64,000 bases of DNA from NCBI RefSeq assembly GCF_009873495.1, contig NZ_CP046703.1, positions 3,372,501-3,436,500 on the forward strand. Direction: 5' to 3'. The translations under genes were made by a program, and so were the position numbers. Shown here piece by piece: positions 1-9,333 of this stretch. Source of the DNA: Nostoc sp. ATCC 53789. Lineage in GTDB: Bacteria; Cyanobacteriota; Cyanobacteriia; Cyanobacteriales; Nostocaceae. Position 1 is the first letter of the stretch. Each line of letters starts with the position of its first letter. Below the pieces are notes generated by a model, which did no database searches, was not told where the DNA came from, and saw only the letters and a list, made by a program, of their open reading frames with translations.

Positions 1-254
1 TTCACGATAACTTCTTTGAGTTAGGAGGAGACTCTTTATTTGCTACTCAATTAGTTTCTGAACTGTGCAAAACTTTTCAAACAGAACTTTCTTACAAAGG
101 CTTTTTTAATGGCCCGACTATAGCTGAGTTAGCTGAAGTTATTGTCCAGAAACTTGCTAACCAGACAAATTTAGAGGAATTGGCTCAAGCTTTAGCAGAT
201 ATTGAACAACTATCACAGGATGAAGTGCAGGCATTAATTGCTTCACAACACTAA
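1..254 (+). CDS. NRPS C-terminal end (peptidyl carrier protein), 5' truncated by window edge
   Basis: This is the last 83 codons of a gene that starts before the window; the reading frame begins at base 3. The translation opens with the 4'-phosphopantetheine attachment motif DNFFELGGDS, whose final Ser carries the prosthetic group, followed by a helical carrier-protein tail (LFATQLVSEL) and an acidic C-terminus. It therefore ends with a PCP and has no thioesterase, so the thioester must be passed to another protein. The downstream C-A-PCP-R synthetase or the free condensation domain are natural acceptors (inference). The next gene begins 15 bp later, which indicates an operon. Confidence 0.93.
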   Translation, partial: HDNFFELGGDSLFATQLVSELCKTFQTELSYKGFFNGPTIAELAEVIVQKLANQTNLEELAQALADIEQLSQDEVQALIASQH

Positions 255-269
255 GTAACTAGACATGAT

Positions 270-1235
270 ATGACTATGCAATTACCACTTTCTTTTTACG
301 AAATTAGTGAATTCATTTTTTTGACAGTTGCTTTAACTGTTTTTACGCGCTTAATTATTTATCTATTAAAAAGAACATGGCGAAAGCAAAAATGTAAATT
401 AGTCTGGACACCAATTGATGTTGTCGAACGTCGTACCAACCTCTTATATGATGAGTTTATTAAAGAGTATGCATCTGTGGGTAAACCTGTAATTATTACT
501 GATGTCATGCAAGACTGGAAAGCATCAAAAAAGTGGAATTTAGATTTTTTTAAGTTGAAATATGGAAAAGTTGAATGCGCTATTAAACAAGATGATGTTG
601 AGATTCATAGTTTAATGACTATTGCTGAATACATTGATTATATGATTTCTGGTAATAGCAACAAGCGTCTGTATCTAGCAAATTGGGTGGTTTCTTGTTA
701 TCCTGAGCTTTTAGATGACTACCGAGAGCCAATTTACTTTCCCAATTGGTTACAAAGACTGCCAAGAAATCTTCTCATAAAATATGAATGTGACAACCCG
801 GAAATATTTATAGGTCATAAAAATACATCAGTAGGTCTTCATAAAGATCCAGATAATTTCTCTGCGTGGTTAGGCTTAATTTCTGGGCGAAAGCGAATTG
901 TCTTATTCACACCAGATCAAAAAGATGTTCTATACGATGGTAAAGTAGATATCTTTAACCCAGATTTAAAAAAGTATCCACTGTACGCTAAAGCAAATCC
1001 AGTAGAAGTCATACTAGAGCCAGGAGAAATTTTATATATCCCATCTCAGTGGTGGCATCATGTAAACAATCTGGAAAATAGCATTGGCGTTGGCAACATA
1101 TTTATCAATGAATTTAATTCAGAATTAGTCTTTCAATCTTTTGTTGAAGGGAATCCAATAAAAGGTCATTTATTACCATTAGTTTTAGAGTTTCCCTGGT
1201 TAGGAAAAGCTTTATTTTCTCTAGGGCTAATCTAA
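270..1235 (+). CDS. JmjC/cupin-8 type Fe(II)/2-oxoglutarate oxygenase, membrane-anchored
   Basis: 321 aa. Residues 12-33 form a hydrophobic segment followed by a basic stretch (LLKRTWRKQK), suggesting an N-terminal membrane anchor facing the cytoplasm. The rest is a cupin-8/JmjC fold: GKPVIITDVMQDW near 71-83, the iron-ligand pair H191-x-D193 in GLHKDPDNFSAW, the distal ligand region IPSQWWHHVNN (H263 or H264), and K209 as a possible 2-oxoglutarate contact. Family members hydroxylate proteins or small molecules. In this NRPS operon the likely role is beta-hydroxylation of an amino acid, free or carrier-bound; that is inferred. An ATG at 276 is an alternative start. The gene is AT-rich and I saw no GCGATCGC in it. 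Confidence 0.85.
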   Translation: MTMQLPLSFYEISEFIFLTVALTVFTRLIIYLLKRTWRKQKCKLVWTPIDVVERRTNLLYDEFIKEYASVGKPVIITDVMQDWKASKKWNLDFFKLKYGKVECAIKQDDVEIHSLMTIAEYIDYMISGNSNKRLYLANWVVSCYPELLDDYREPIYFPNWLQRLPRNLLIKYECDNPEIFIGHKNTSVGLHKDPDNFSAWLGLISGRKRIVLFTPDQKDVLYDGKVDIFNPDLKKYPLYAKANPVEVILEPGEILYIPSQWWHHVNNLENSIGVGNIFINEFNSELVFQSFVEGNPIKGHLLPLVLEFPWLGKALFSLGLI

Positions 1236-1289
1236 TATCAAAATTTCAAAAATCTTGTATTATGCAAATTCACAATTAGGAGTGCTTTT

Positions 1290-2162
1290 ATGCTTCAACA
1301 AAACACTACAGAGTTTAAGTTTTTGTTTGGCTTTCTTGAATTCTTAAAATTTTTATATCCAAAAGGAAATATTCATCATGTTGAAGACTCACTAAAGTCT
1401 TATCTAGAGATGACACAAAGAGATTTGAACCTTAACCAGCCAATGGGGAAATTCATATATTCTGGTATTACTCACAAGCCTTGGTATGAATCTCATGAAA
1501 ATGCTGTTTTGAGCCTCATCTCTAAAACCCTAGAAAAAAACTTTGATCAGATAGAAAGTGAGTGGTTAGGCTATTTATCCTCTGATTATAAAATTATTCC
1601 TAAGTACAAGCCAAGTGAAATTTTTGGTGAATCACTAAAGAATCAAGATGAAGACTGGCAATATTACTTAATTTGGAGACAAGGTAAATTTACCAAAGCA
1701 GCTACATCCCTTTTCCCAAATACAGTCAAGATTATCTCAGAGCTAAATCCTTTCTTATATTCTTTTGGTGAGGTGGTATTTATTAACATGAAACCTGGAG
1801 TCATTTTACCACCACATATTGATGATATTAATATCTCTTTAACATGTCACTTTGGTATCCAAGTTCCAGAAAAGTGTGGTATTAAGGTTGGAGGTGAAAC
1901 ACGTAGTTGGAACCGAGGAAAAACTTTGTTTTTTGATAACAGTTTTGAACATGGAGCTTGGAATAAAAGCCAGGAAAATCGAGTTGTTTTGTTATTAGAT
2001 TTGTACCATCCAGAACTGACAAAAATCGAGAAATTTCTCTTAAAATTTATTCTTAAATACTTTAATAAAAGTGAGTTTCATGGAATAAAAAATTCGGAGT
2101 ACCAAAAACTATTACTGGATAACTTAATTAGTCGTAGCAGCAGGAATCACATGGCTAAATAA
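1290..2162 (+). CDS. Aspartyl/asparaginyl beta-hydroxylase-like Fe/2OG dioxygenase
   Basis: 290 aa. The C-terminal half carries the Asp/Asn beta-hydroxylase (AspH) signature: PPHIDD (H176, D178/D179), SFEHGAWN (H221 as distal iron ligand) and NRVVLLLD (R231, expected to bind 2-oxoglutarate). The N-terminal 100 residues are less conserved and not recognised. The start is supported by AGGAGT nine bases upstream of the ATG. Soluble AspH homologues in biosynthetic clusters hydroxylate Asp or other residues. It sits between another oxygenase and a condensation domain, so a tailoring role in the peptide pathway is likely; the substrate is unknown. AT-rich, with no HIP1 site seen. Confidence 0.85.
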   Translation: MLQQNTTEFKFLFGFLEFLKFLYPKGNIHHVEDSLKSYLEMTQRDLNLNQPMGKFIYSGITHKPWYESHENAVLSLISKTLEKNFDQIESEWLGYLSSDYKIIPKYKPSEIFGESLKNQDEDWQYYLIWRQGKFTKAATSLFPNTVKIISELNPFLYSFGEVVFINMKPGVILPPHIDDINISLTCHFGIQVPEKCGIKVGGETRSWNRGKTLFFDNSFEHGAWNKSQENRVVLLLDLYHPELTKIEKFLLKFILKYFNKSEFHGIKNSEYQKLLLDNLISRSSRNHMAK

Positions 2163-2206
2163 CGCCAAAATTATATTTATTTTGTTGCATATCAGGTTTG
2201 GCGAAT

Positions 2207-3754
2207 ATGAGTGACCTTTCACAACGAATTGCTGGTCTTTCCCCAGAGAAACTTAAGCTTCTTGCACAACGCCTTCAGAAGAAAAAAGAAAGCGTATTTT
2301 CACAACCGCAAATAGTTCCTCAAAGTCGAGAGTCAAACTTATTCCCTCTATCTTTTGCCCAACAAAGGTTGTGGTTTATCGACCAATTACAACCTGGAAA
2401 TAGTGCCTACAATATCTCTCAACCCATGCGTATTGTCGGATCGCTAAATGTGGCGGCACTAGAGCAAAGCTTTAACGAAGTTGTGAGACGGCACGAAGTT
2501 TTAAGAACTACATTCATAGTAGTTGATGGACAACCTCTGCAAGTCATTGCTCCCAGTTTCAGCTTCAAACTACCAGTAGTAGATTTACAAGAACTTTCTC
2601 AAGAGCAGAAAGAGGCTGAAGTTTTGAGATTGGCGAGTGAGGAAGCCCAACAGCCTTTTGACTTAACCAAAGTGCCTTTATTACGAGTTACTTTACTGCA
2701 ACTAGCGGCATCAGAATATGCATTATTGTTGACTATGCATCATATTGTGGCTGATGGCTGGGCTATAGGTGTGCTGATTCACGAAATCGCAACTTTGTAT
2801 GAAGCTTTCTCTATTGGCAAACCATCACCCCTCTCGCAACTATCCATCCAGTATGCAGACTTTGCTGTGTGGCAAAGACAGTGGTTACAGGGAGAGCGTT
2901 TAGAAACTCAACTTGCTTACTGGCAAAGGCAATTAGGCGGTAAACTACCTGTTGTAGAATTCCCTAGCGAGCGATCGCGATCGCCTATCCAGACTTTCTC
3001 AGGAGCTAGAGAAACTCTAGTTCTACCCAAAACTTTATCTGAGAAGCTAAAAGCTCTGAATCAGCGCCAAGGCATCACACTATTTATGATTCTGCTAGCG
3101 GCTTTCCAGACATTGCTGCACTGCTACACTGATCAAGAAGATATCGTTGTTGGTACTGATATTGCCAACCGCAATCAAGCCGAGACTAAAGAATTGATCG
3201 GGTTTTTTGTTAACCAGTTAGTCTTGCGTACAGATTTATCAGGAAATCCTACTTTTGTAGAGTTATTAGAACGAGTCCGCGAGATGACTTTGGAAGCTTA
3301 TGCTCACCAAGATTTACCCTTCGACAAATTGGTAGATATTCTGAATCCAAAACGGGAGTTGAACCGTACACCATTATTTCAAGTCAAGATTGTTTTGGAA
3401 AATACCCAAACTCCATCTTTGGAGCTTCCAGGCTTAACTATCACATCTTTGAAAGTCGAAAACAAAACAGTGCAGTTTGACTTGCTGTTAGAGTTAAACG
3501 AAACAGATCAGGGACTATTTGGTGTATGGGAATATAACACTGACCTATTTCATAGGGACAGTATTGTTAGCTTATCGAATAATTTTGCAACGCTTTTAAA
3601 TAAGATTGCCACTCATCCAGAAAGTAAACTAAGTGAATTAAAAATAGTTCTTAATGAAGTAGATAAGAAACAGCATCTTGCTAGAGAAGAAGCTTATAAA
3701 AATACCATCGGACAGAAATTAATCAACGTTAAACGTAGAGCAAATAACAGATAA
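2207..3754 (+). CDS. Stand-alone NRPS condensation domain protein
   Basis: 515 aa from ATG 2207; an in-frame TTG at 2198 would add three residues. The N-terminus (SDLSQRIAGLSPEKLKLL) is the usual leader of cyanobacterial NRPS proteins. It is followed by a full condensation domain: LSFAQQRLWFIDQL (core C1), RRHEVLRTTF (C2), the catalytic HHIVADG (C3, about residue 178), YADFAVWQR (C4) and HQDLPFDKLVD (C6). It keeps the C-to-A linker (LSELKIVL) and then ends with a basic tail, so no adenylation or carrier domain follows. The intact HHxxxDG motif implies an active amide-bond former working in trans. It may be what remains of a longer module. Confidence 0.92.
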   Translation: MSDLSQRIAGLSPEKLKLLAQRLQKKKESVFSQPQIVPQSRESNLFPLSFAQQRLWFIDQLQPGNSAYNISQPMRIVGSLNVAALEQSFNEVVRRHEVLRTTFIVVDGQPLQVIAPSFSFKLPVVDLQELSQEQKEAEVLRLASEEAQQPFDLTKVPLLRVTLLQLAASEYALLLTMHHIVADGWAIGVLIHEIATLYEAFSIGKPSPLSQLSIQYADFAVWQRQWLQGERLETQLAYWQRQLGGKLPVVEFPSERSRSPIQTFSGARETLVLPKTLSEKLKALNQRQGITLFMILLAAFQTLLHCYTDQEDIVVGTDIANRNQAETKELIGFFVNQLVLRTDLSGNPTFVELLERVREMTLEAYAHQDLPFDKLVDILNPKRELNRTPLFQVKIVLENTQTPSLELPGLTITSLKVENKTVQFDLLLELNETDQGLFGVWEYNTDLFHRDSIVSLSNNFATLLNKIATHPESKLSELKIVLNEVDKKQHLAREEAYKNTIGQKLINVKRRANNR

Positions 3755-3762
3755 TAAAAATC

Positions 3763-4800
3763 ATGACGAAAATGGAATCTCTAGGATATGTAAGACGGAA
3801 AGCTGTTAATATATCTACAGAAGAATTAATCAAAACTGAATTTCTTCAGTCAGGCTCTAACTTTCCTTTGGTGATTAAGCCTAGTGTGAAGGGTGTAAAT
3901 CTAGAAAACTGGGCTAATAATAATCAAGAATATTTGAAATCTGAATTATTAAAATATGGAGCGGTACTTTTTCGTGATTTCAAAGTTAATTCTATAGAAG
4001 AATTTGAGCAAATTATCGCAGCGATTTGTGGAGAAGCGATGGAATATCGGTATCGGGCATCTCCACGAACTCAAGTAGCTGGGAGAATTTATACTTCAAC
4101 TGACTACCCTGCCGATCAAAGTATTTTTCCTCACAACGAACACGCCTACTCGCCTACCTTTCCGTTGAAAATCTTCTTTTTTTGTATGAGTCCAGCGCAA
4201 GAGGGAGGGGAAACCCCAATTGGTAGCTGTCGAAAGGTTTTTGAGCGAATTGATCCAACTATCCGCGATCGCTTCATTGAAAAGCAAGTTATGTATATGC
4301 GTAACTTTGGTAATGGATTTGGTCTTCCTTGGCAAACTGTATTTCAAACAACAGACAAAATTAAAGTAGAAGAGTATTGCAAAAATAATGGAATTGAGGT
4401 TGAATGGAAAGCAGATAATCGTTTAAGAACTCGACAAGTTGGACCAGCCATTCTCAAACATCCTCAAACAGGTGAAATGGTCTGGTTTAATCACGCAACT
4501 TTTTTTCACGTTTCCACATTGGAACCAACGATACGCGAATCGTTATTGAAAAATTTGCCAGAAGAAGATTTACCAACTAACACATATTATGGAGATGGTT
4601 CTGCAATTGAACCATCAGTATTAGCTAGTTTGCGAACTGCCTATCAAGAAGAAATGGTCACTTTCTCTTGGCAGAAAGGAGATGTATTGATGCTGGATAA
4701 TATGTTATCAATACATGCTCGCAATCCATTTATGCCTCCCAGAAAAATTTTAGTGGGAATGGCTGAACCTTATACCCCGGATTTCTCACGCATAGTGTAG
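3763..4800 (+). CDS. TauD/TfdA-family (SyrP-like) Fe/2OG dioxygenase
   Basis: 345 aa. The TauD fold is shown by AVLFRDF (67-72), the iron-ligand motif H124-N-E126 with Glu in place of the more common Asp, as in SyrP-like enzymes of NRPS clusters, and the distal H318 in LSIHARNPF with R320/R327 for 2-oxoglutarate. SyrP-type proteins beta-hydroxylate carrier-bound aspartate or related residues; substrate here is inferred only. The gene starts 8 bp after the condensation gene (ATG 3763, alternative 3772). Its last seven codons (PDFSRIV) and the stop lie inside a dispersed repeat whose same left end recurs at 60946, so the native C-terminus was probably replaced. Confidence 0.9.
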   Translation: MTKMESLGYVRRKAVNISTEELIKTEFLQSGSNFPLVIKPSVKGVNLENWANNNQEYLKSELLKYGAVLFRDFKVNSIEEFEQIIAAICGEAMEYRYRASPRTQVAGRIYTSTDYPADQSIFPHNEHAYSPTFPLKIFFFCMSPAQEGGETPIGSCRKVFERIDPTIRDRFIEKQVMYMRNFGNGFGLPWQTVFQTTDKIKVEEYCKNNGIEVEWKADNRLRTRQVGPAILKHPQTGEMVWFNHATFFHVSTLEPTIRESLLKNLPEEDLPTNTYYGDGSAIEPSVLASLRTAYQEEMVTFSWQKGDVLMLDNMLSIHARNPFMPPRKILVGMAEPYTPDFSRIV

Positions 4801-4913
4801 GCAGAGGGAGAAGAGGAGTGTGGGGAGTGTGGGGAGTGTGGGGGGTAAGACTTCTTCCCCATCCTCCCACACCTCCCACACCCCTTGGATTTCTCACTTG
4901 TGAGAAATCCAGG
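4776..4913. repeat. Dispersed palindromic repeat family R1, copy A
   Basis: Copy A runs from CCCGGATTTCTCACGCATAG through a GTGTGGGGAG-rich arm, a central GGGGTAAGACTTCTTCCCC and a TCCCACACC arm, to a terminal perfect palindrome of GGATTTCTCAC / GTGAGAAATCC with two unpaired central bases. The G-rich and C-rich arms can pair into one long stem. Related copies lie at 30013-30123 and 60946-61061. The left end overlaps the 3' end of the dioxygenase gene. Confidence 0.85.
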
Positions 4914-4952
4914 ATACGCCCTCAAGTATTTAACTAATATTAAGGTAGCAAT

Positions 4953-7900
4953 ATGCAAGTAGTAGAAAGTATCGAGGGGTTTAGACTTTCGCCTCAGCAA
5001 GAGCATTTATGGTTGTTACAACAAATTGATCAAAGTTGGGCTTATCGTAGCGATTGTGCAATTTTGATTGAAGGAAATATTGATCTCAATAATTTAGAAT
5101 TGGCATTGCAAGATGTTGTCAATCGCTATGAGATCCTCCGCACCAATTTTATTTGTCTACCTGGAATGACTATTCCAGTACAGGTAATTACGGATAGCAA
5201 AGTTATTTTAGAGAAAAAATCTGATATTACTAATTTAACCCCTCAAGAACAAGAGGCGAAGATTGAGTTAATATTTCAGGAAATCAAACAACAAACTTTT
5301 CACTTTGAACAAGGTTTGATTTTACATACATCTTTAGTAAATATTTCACCAGAACAGCATTTATTGCTTATTAGTTTACCTGCTCTTTGTGCAGATAGAG
5401 CAACCTTTAATTGTCTAGTAAGAGAACTAGCTACTTCTTACTTAGGAAAATTCGATGAGAAATTATCTAAAGAACCACTTCAGTATGCAGATTTTTCAGA
5501 ATGGCAAAATCAAATATTAGAAGCAGAAGAAACGAAAATAGGTAGAGAATATTGGCAACAGCAAGACTTCTCTACTATTGACACTTTCCAGCTTCCTTTT
5601 GAAAAGCATCTCTCTGAAAAACAGATATTTCAACCAAAATTAGTAAATTCAATCATTACCCCGGAACTGGTAGCTAATATCGAAACATTAGCTAAGAAGC
5701 ATAATACTTCTGTTTCTACCTTTTATCTAACCTGTTGGTTGATTTTACTCCAGCGACTAAGTGGACAATCCGATATAATCGTCGCCAGAGAATTTAATGG
5801 CAGAAAATATGAGGAACTTCAAGAAGCATTAGGACTATTTGCTAAATATTTACCAATTCATTGTCATTTAGAAGATAGTTTCAAATTTAGTCAAGTTTTG
5901 CAGCAAGTTCATGAGTCTGTAGAATCTATCCACAAATGGCAAGAGTGTTTTACTTGGGAACAAATGCCAAATATTTTGCCTTTTTCTCCTGTAATTTTTG
6001 ATTTTACAGAAGAAGATGCAAGGCATTATGCAGGTAATATATTATTTTCTATTTTCAAGCTTGATAGCTGTACTGAGCGTTTCAAAATTAAGCTTTCTTG
6101 TAGACGCGAAAAGGATTTTTTAAGTACAGAATTTCATTATGACTGTAATCTATTTTCTCCACAGGATATTGCAGGGTTAGCAGAGCAATTTCACAAGCTA
6201 CTAGAAAGTGCAGTACATGAGCCAGAAGCTGCAATTGGTGAATTAGAAATTTTAAGCGATCGCACACTCAATCAACTTCTCTTTGGGTTCAATCAAACTC
6301 AGGCGGATTACCCACAAAATAAGTGCATTCACGAGTTATTTACAGAGCAGGTAGAACGCACTCCCAACAATATTGCTGTAGTATTTAAGAATCAGGAACT
6401 AACTTATGCTGAACTTAATGCGCGTGCAAATCAATTAGCTCATTATCTAAAAGATTTGGGGGTAAGTGCAGAAGTATTAGTGGGAATTTGTGTAGAGCGT
6501 TCTTTAGAAATGCTTGTAGGTATTTTAGGCATTCTTAAAGCTGGTGGTGCTTATGTTCCCCTCGATCCGCACTATCCCCAAGAGCGCTTAAGCTTCATGC
6601 TAGAAGATACTCAGGTATCTGTATTATTGACACAGCAGCATTTACTAGAAGGCTTACCTAAGCACGATACACAGACAATTTGCTTAGACACAGAATGGGA
6701 AGCAATCGCACAACAGAGTCAGAAAAACCCCCTGATAACTATATCTACTGAAAACTTAGCTTATATAATTTATACTTCTGGCTCTACTGGAAAACCGAAA
6801 GGAGTTGCGATCGCACATCGTAACTTAGTACATTCCACAACTGCACGTATTGACTACTATCAACAAGCTGTGAGTAACTTTTTGCTACTCTCATCCTTTG
6901 CTTTTGATAGCTCTGTTGCAGGTATTTTCTGGACACTTTGTTGTGGCGGAACTCTACACTTACCAGAAGAAGGTGTACAACGAGAAGTACCTAAACTTAT
7001 AGAATTAATTTCCCAAAATAGTGTTTCCCATTTATTAAGCCTTCCTTCTCTATATGCTTTAATTTTGCAACAAGCAAAACCAGAAAATTTAAATTCTCTT
7101 CGTGCTGTCATAGTTGCAGGTGAATCTTGTCTACCAGAATTGGTACAACATCATTCTCAGTTTCAGCCGGAAGTATCTTTATTTAACGAGTACGGGCCGA
7201 CAGAAGCAACCGTTTGGAGTAGCGCATATTATTGTCATACCGCAGAAACAGGAAGGCAAATATCTATTGGTTCTCCCATACTCAATACACAAATATATAT
7301 ACTGGACTCTCATTTACATCCAGTTCCTATTGGTATTCATGGCGAAATTTATATTAGCGGTGAAGGTTTAGCTAGAGGTTATTTAAACCAATCTGCAATT
7401 ACATCTGAGAAATTTATTCCCCATCCCTTTAGTAAAAAACCGGGAGTGCGTTTATATAAAACTGGCGATTTAGCAAAATATCTCCCTGATGGCAATATTG
7501 AGTTTCTGGGACGTATTGATAACCAAGTAAAAATTCGTGGCTTCCGAATTGAGTTAGGTGAGATTGAGACAGCACTGAATAAGTATTCTGGAGTGCAAGA
7601 AACAGTAGTTATTGCTCGTGAAGATGTACCAGGAAAACGATTAGTTGCTTATGTAGTTCCTCAGCCAAAATCAGCCCTTACAGTTAATGAACTACGCAGC
7701 TTTTTAAAAGATAAATTACCTGAATTCATGATACCATCGGCTGTAGTGGTGCTAAAAGAATTACCTCTAAGTGCCAATGGTAAAGTTGATAGAAAGGCAC
7801 TACCCGCACCAGAGGAAGTTAGATCGGATTTGATAGGAGATTTTGTTCCTCCTCGCACCTCTGTAGAAGAAATGCTAACTAAAATCTGGGCTGATGTCTT

Positions 7901-9290
7901 AAAAATTGAGAAAGTCAGTATTTACGACAACTTCTTTGAATTGGGTGGACATTCTTTATTAACAACTCAACTACTTGCCAAAGTTAAAGAAGCTTTTAAC
8001 TTGGATATCTCTTTACGCAGTTTGTTAGAGAAACCCACCGTAGCGGGTTTAGCAGAAAATATTGATCGAGTTTGTCAAACAGAAATTGATTACCCACTTT
8101 TGGATCTAAAAGCTGAAGTCATTTTAGATCCAACAATTGTTCCTGAAAATGCCGTTAAGTTTATTCCTGAACCTAGTGCTATTCTATTGACTGGAGCAAC
8201 GGGCTTTTTAGGATTATTCTTACTAGCTGAACTTCTCCAACAAACCCAAGCAAATATTTATTGCTTAGTTCGTTATAAAAATATTGAGGATGCCCATAAA
8301 AAACTGCAAACTGCTCTGGAATCTTATGGAGTTTGGAATGAAATTTGGAATTACAGAATCATTCCTATTCTTGGGGATTTATCAAAGCCACTTTTGGGTT
8401 TAAAAACTGAAAATTTCCAACAATTGGCAAGTATTATTGATGTTATCTACCATAATGGGGCTTGGGTACATCATATTTATCCCTACTCTATTCTCAAATC
8501 TACAAACGTACTGGGTACACAAGAAATTTTGAGATTAGCTAGTCAAATAAAAACTAAACCAGTACATTTTATTTCTAGCTCTGGTGTTGTATCTTCCAAA
8601 ACTGAATCTGGAGCAAAATTAGTCAGAGAACAAGATAGCCTAAATGAAAAGGAATTTCCTAGTAATGGATATTGTCAAACTAAATGGGTAGCTGAAAAGT
8701 TAGTACAAACGGCGATTGAAAGAGGAATTCCTATCTCTATTTACAGACCATCACGTATATCTGGACATAGCAAAACGGGGGTCTTTAATAGTAATGATTT
8801 TCTGTACAAACTGATAATAGGTTGTGTGCAATTGGGAAGTGCGCCAGATATAGACATTCGAGAGAATATAGTTCCTGTAGATTATGTCAGCAAAGCAATA
8901 GTTAATTTATCAAAACAGAAGGAATCTTTAGGGAAAACTTTTCACTTAGTGCATCCTCAAACTCTCCACTCAAATACACTTATCGACCATATTCGCTCAT
9001 TGGGTTATGCAATTGAACAAAATTCTTATGAGCAATGGCGAGAGAAATTACTCAATGTGACTCAAAGCTCCTTTGAACATCCTTTATATTCATTAGTACC
9101 ATTTTTTCCAGCAAGACAAGCTGAAGAAGAAGATTCAAACTCAGAATTTTTACAGCTTGATAATCAAAATGTCATCAATGGATTAGTAGGTACTTCCATT
9201 ACTTGTCCTCCAATAGACAATCAATTACTCAGCGTTTATTTTTCCTATCTGATTAAGCAGGGGCTTTTGGATAATAAAGTTTGTAACTGA
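4953..9290 (+). CDS. NRPS: inactive condensation-like domain - adenylation - PCP - thioester reductase
   Basis: 1445 aa. Residues 10-430 are condensation-like, but HHxxxDG is replaced by PALCADR (143-149), so catalytic His is absent. The adenylation domain (about 455-960) has LTYAELNARANQLA, IIYTSGSTGKPKG, NEYGPTEATVW, YKTGDLAKYLPDG and NGKVDRKAL. My reading of the specificity residues is D-S-A-S-I-A-E-V-W, for which I name no substrate. The PCP carries Ser1001 in LGGHS. Residues 1075-1445 form an SDR-type reductase with GATGFLG (from 1081) and the Y-x-x-x-K pair in GYCQTKWVAEKL. R domains release the peptide from the PCP as an aldehyde or alcohol using NAD(P)H, so this is probably the terminating synthetase. 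The 152-bp leader contains repeat R1 copy A. Confidence 0.95.
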   Translation: MQVVESIEGFRLSPQQEHLWLLQQIDQSWAYRSDCAILIEGNIDLNNLELALQDVVNRYEILRTNFICLPGMTIPVQVITDSKVILEKKSDITNLTPQEQEAKIELIFQEIKQQTFHFEQGLILHTSLVNISPEQHLLLISLPALCADRATFNCLVRELATSYLGKFDEKLSKEPLQYADFSEWQNQILEAEETKIGREYWQQQDFSTIDTFQLPFEKHLSEKQIFQPKLVNSIITPELVANIETLAKKHNTSVSTFYLTCWLILLQRLSGQSDIIVAREFNGRKYEELQEALGLFAKYLPIHCHLEDSFKFSQVLQQVHESVESIHKWQECFTWEQMPNILPFSPVIFDFTEEDARHYAGNILFSIFKLDSCTERFKIKLSCRREKDFLSTEFHYDCNLFSPQDIAGLAEQFHKLLESAVHEPEAAIGELEILSDRTLNQLLFGFNQTQADYPQNKCIHELFTEQVERTPNNIAVVFKNQELTYAELNARANQLAHYLKDLGVSAEVLVGICVERSLEMLVGILGILKAGGAYVPLDPHYPQERLSFMLEDTQVSVLLTQQHLLEGLPKHDTQTICLDTEWEAIAQQSQKNPLITISTENLAYIIYTSGSTGKPKGVAIAHRNLVHSTTARIDYYQQAVSNFLLLSSFAFDSSVAGIFWTLCCGGTLHLPEEGVQREVPKLIELISQNSVSHLLSLPSLYALILQQAKPENLNSLRAVIVAGESCLPELVQHHSQFQPEVSLFNEYGPTEATVWSSAYYCHTAETGRQISIGSPILNTQIYILDSHLHPVPIGIHGEIYISGEGLARGYLNQSAITSEKFIPHPFSKKPGVRLYKTGDLAKYLPDGNIEFLGRIDNQVKIRGFRIELGEIETALNKYSGVQETVVIAREDVPGKRLVAYVVPQPKSALTVNELRSFLKDKLPEFMIPSAVVVLKELPLSANGKVDRKALPAPEEVRSDLIGDFVPPRTSVEEMLTKIWADVLKIEKVSIYDNFFELGGHSLLTTQLLAKVKEAFNLDISLRSLLEKPTVAGLAENIDRVCQTEIDYPLLDLKAEVILDPTIVPENAVKFIPEPSAILLTGATGFLGLFLLAELLQQTQANIYCLVRYKNIEDAHKKLQTALESYGVWNEIWNYRIIPILGDLSKPLLGLKTENFQQLASIIDVIYHNGAWVHHIYPYSILKSTNVLGTQEILRLASQIKTKPVHFISSSGVVSSKTESGAKLVREQDSLNEKEFPSNGYCQTKWVAEKLVQTAIERGIPISIYRPSRISGHSKTGVFNSNDFLYKLIIGCVQLGSAPDIDIRENIVPVDYVSKAIVNLSKQKESLGKTFHLVHPQTLHSNTLIDHIRSLGYAIEQNSYEQWREKLLNVTQSSFEHPLYSLVPFFPARQAEEEDSNSEFLQLDNQNVINGLVGTSITCPPIDNQLLSVYFSYLIKQGLLDNKVCN

Positions 9291-9333
9291 TGAATAATTA
9301 AAATTTTTGCAATAGTTTCAGGAGTGATATTTT

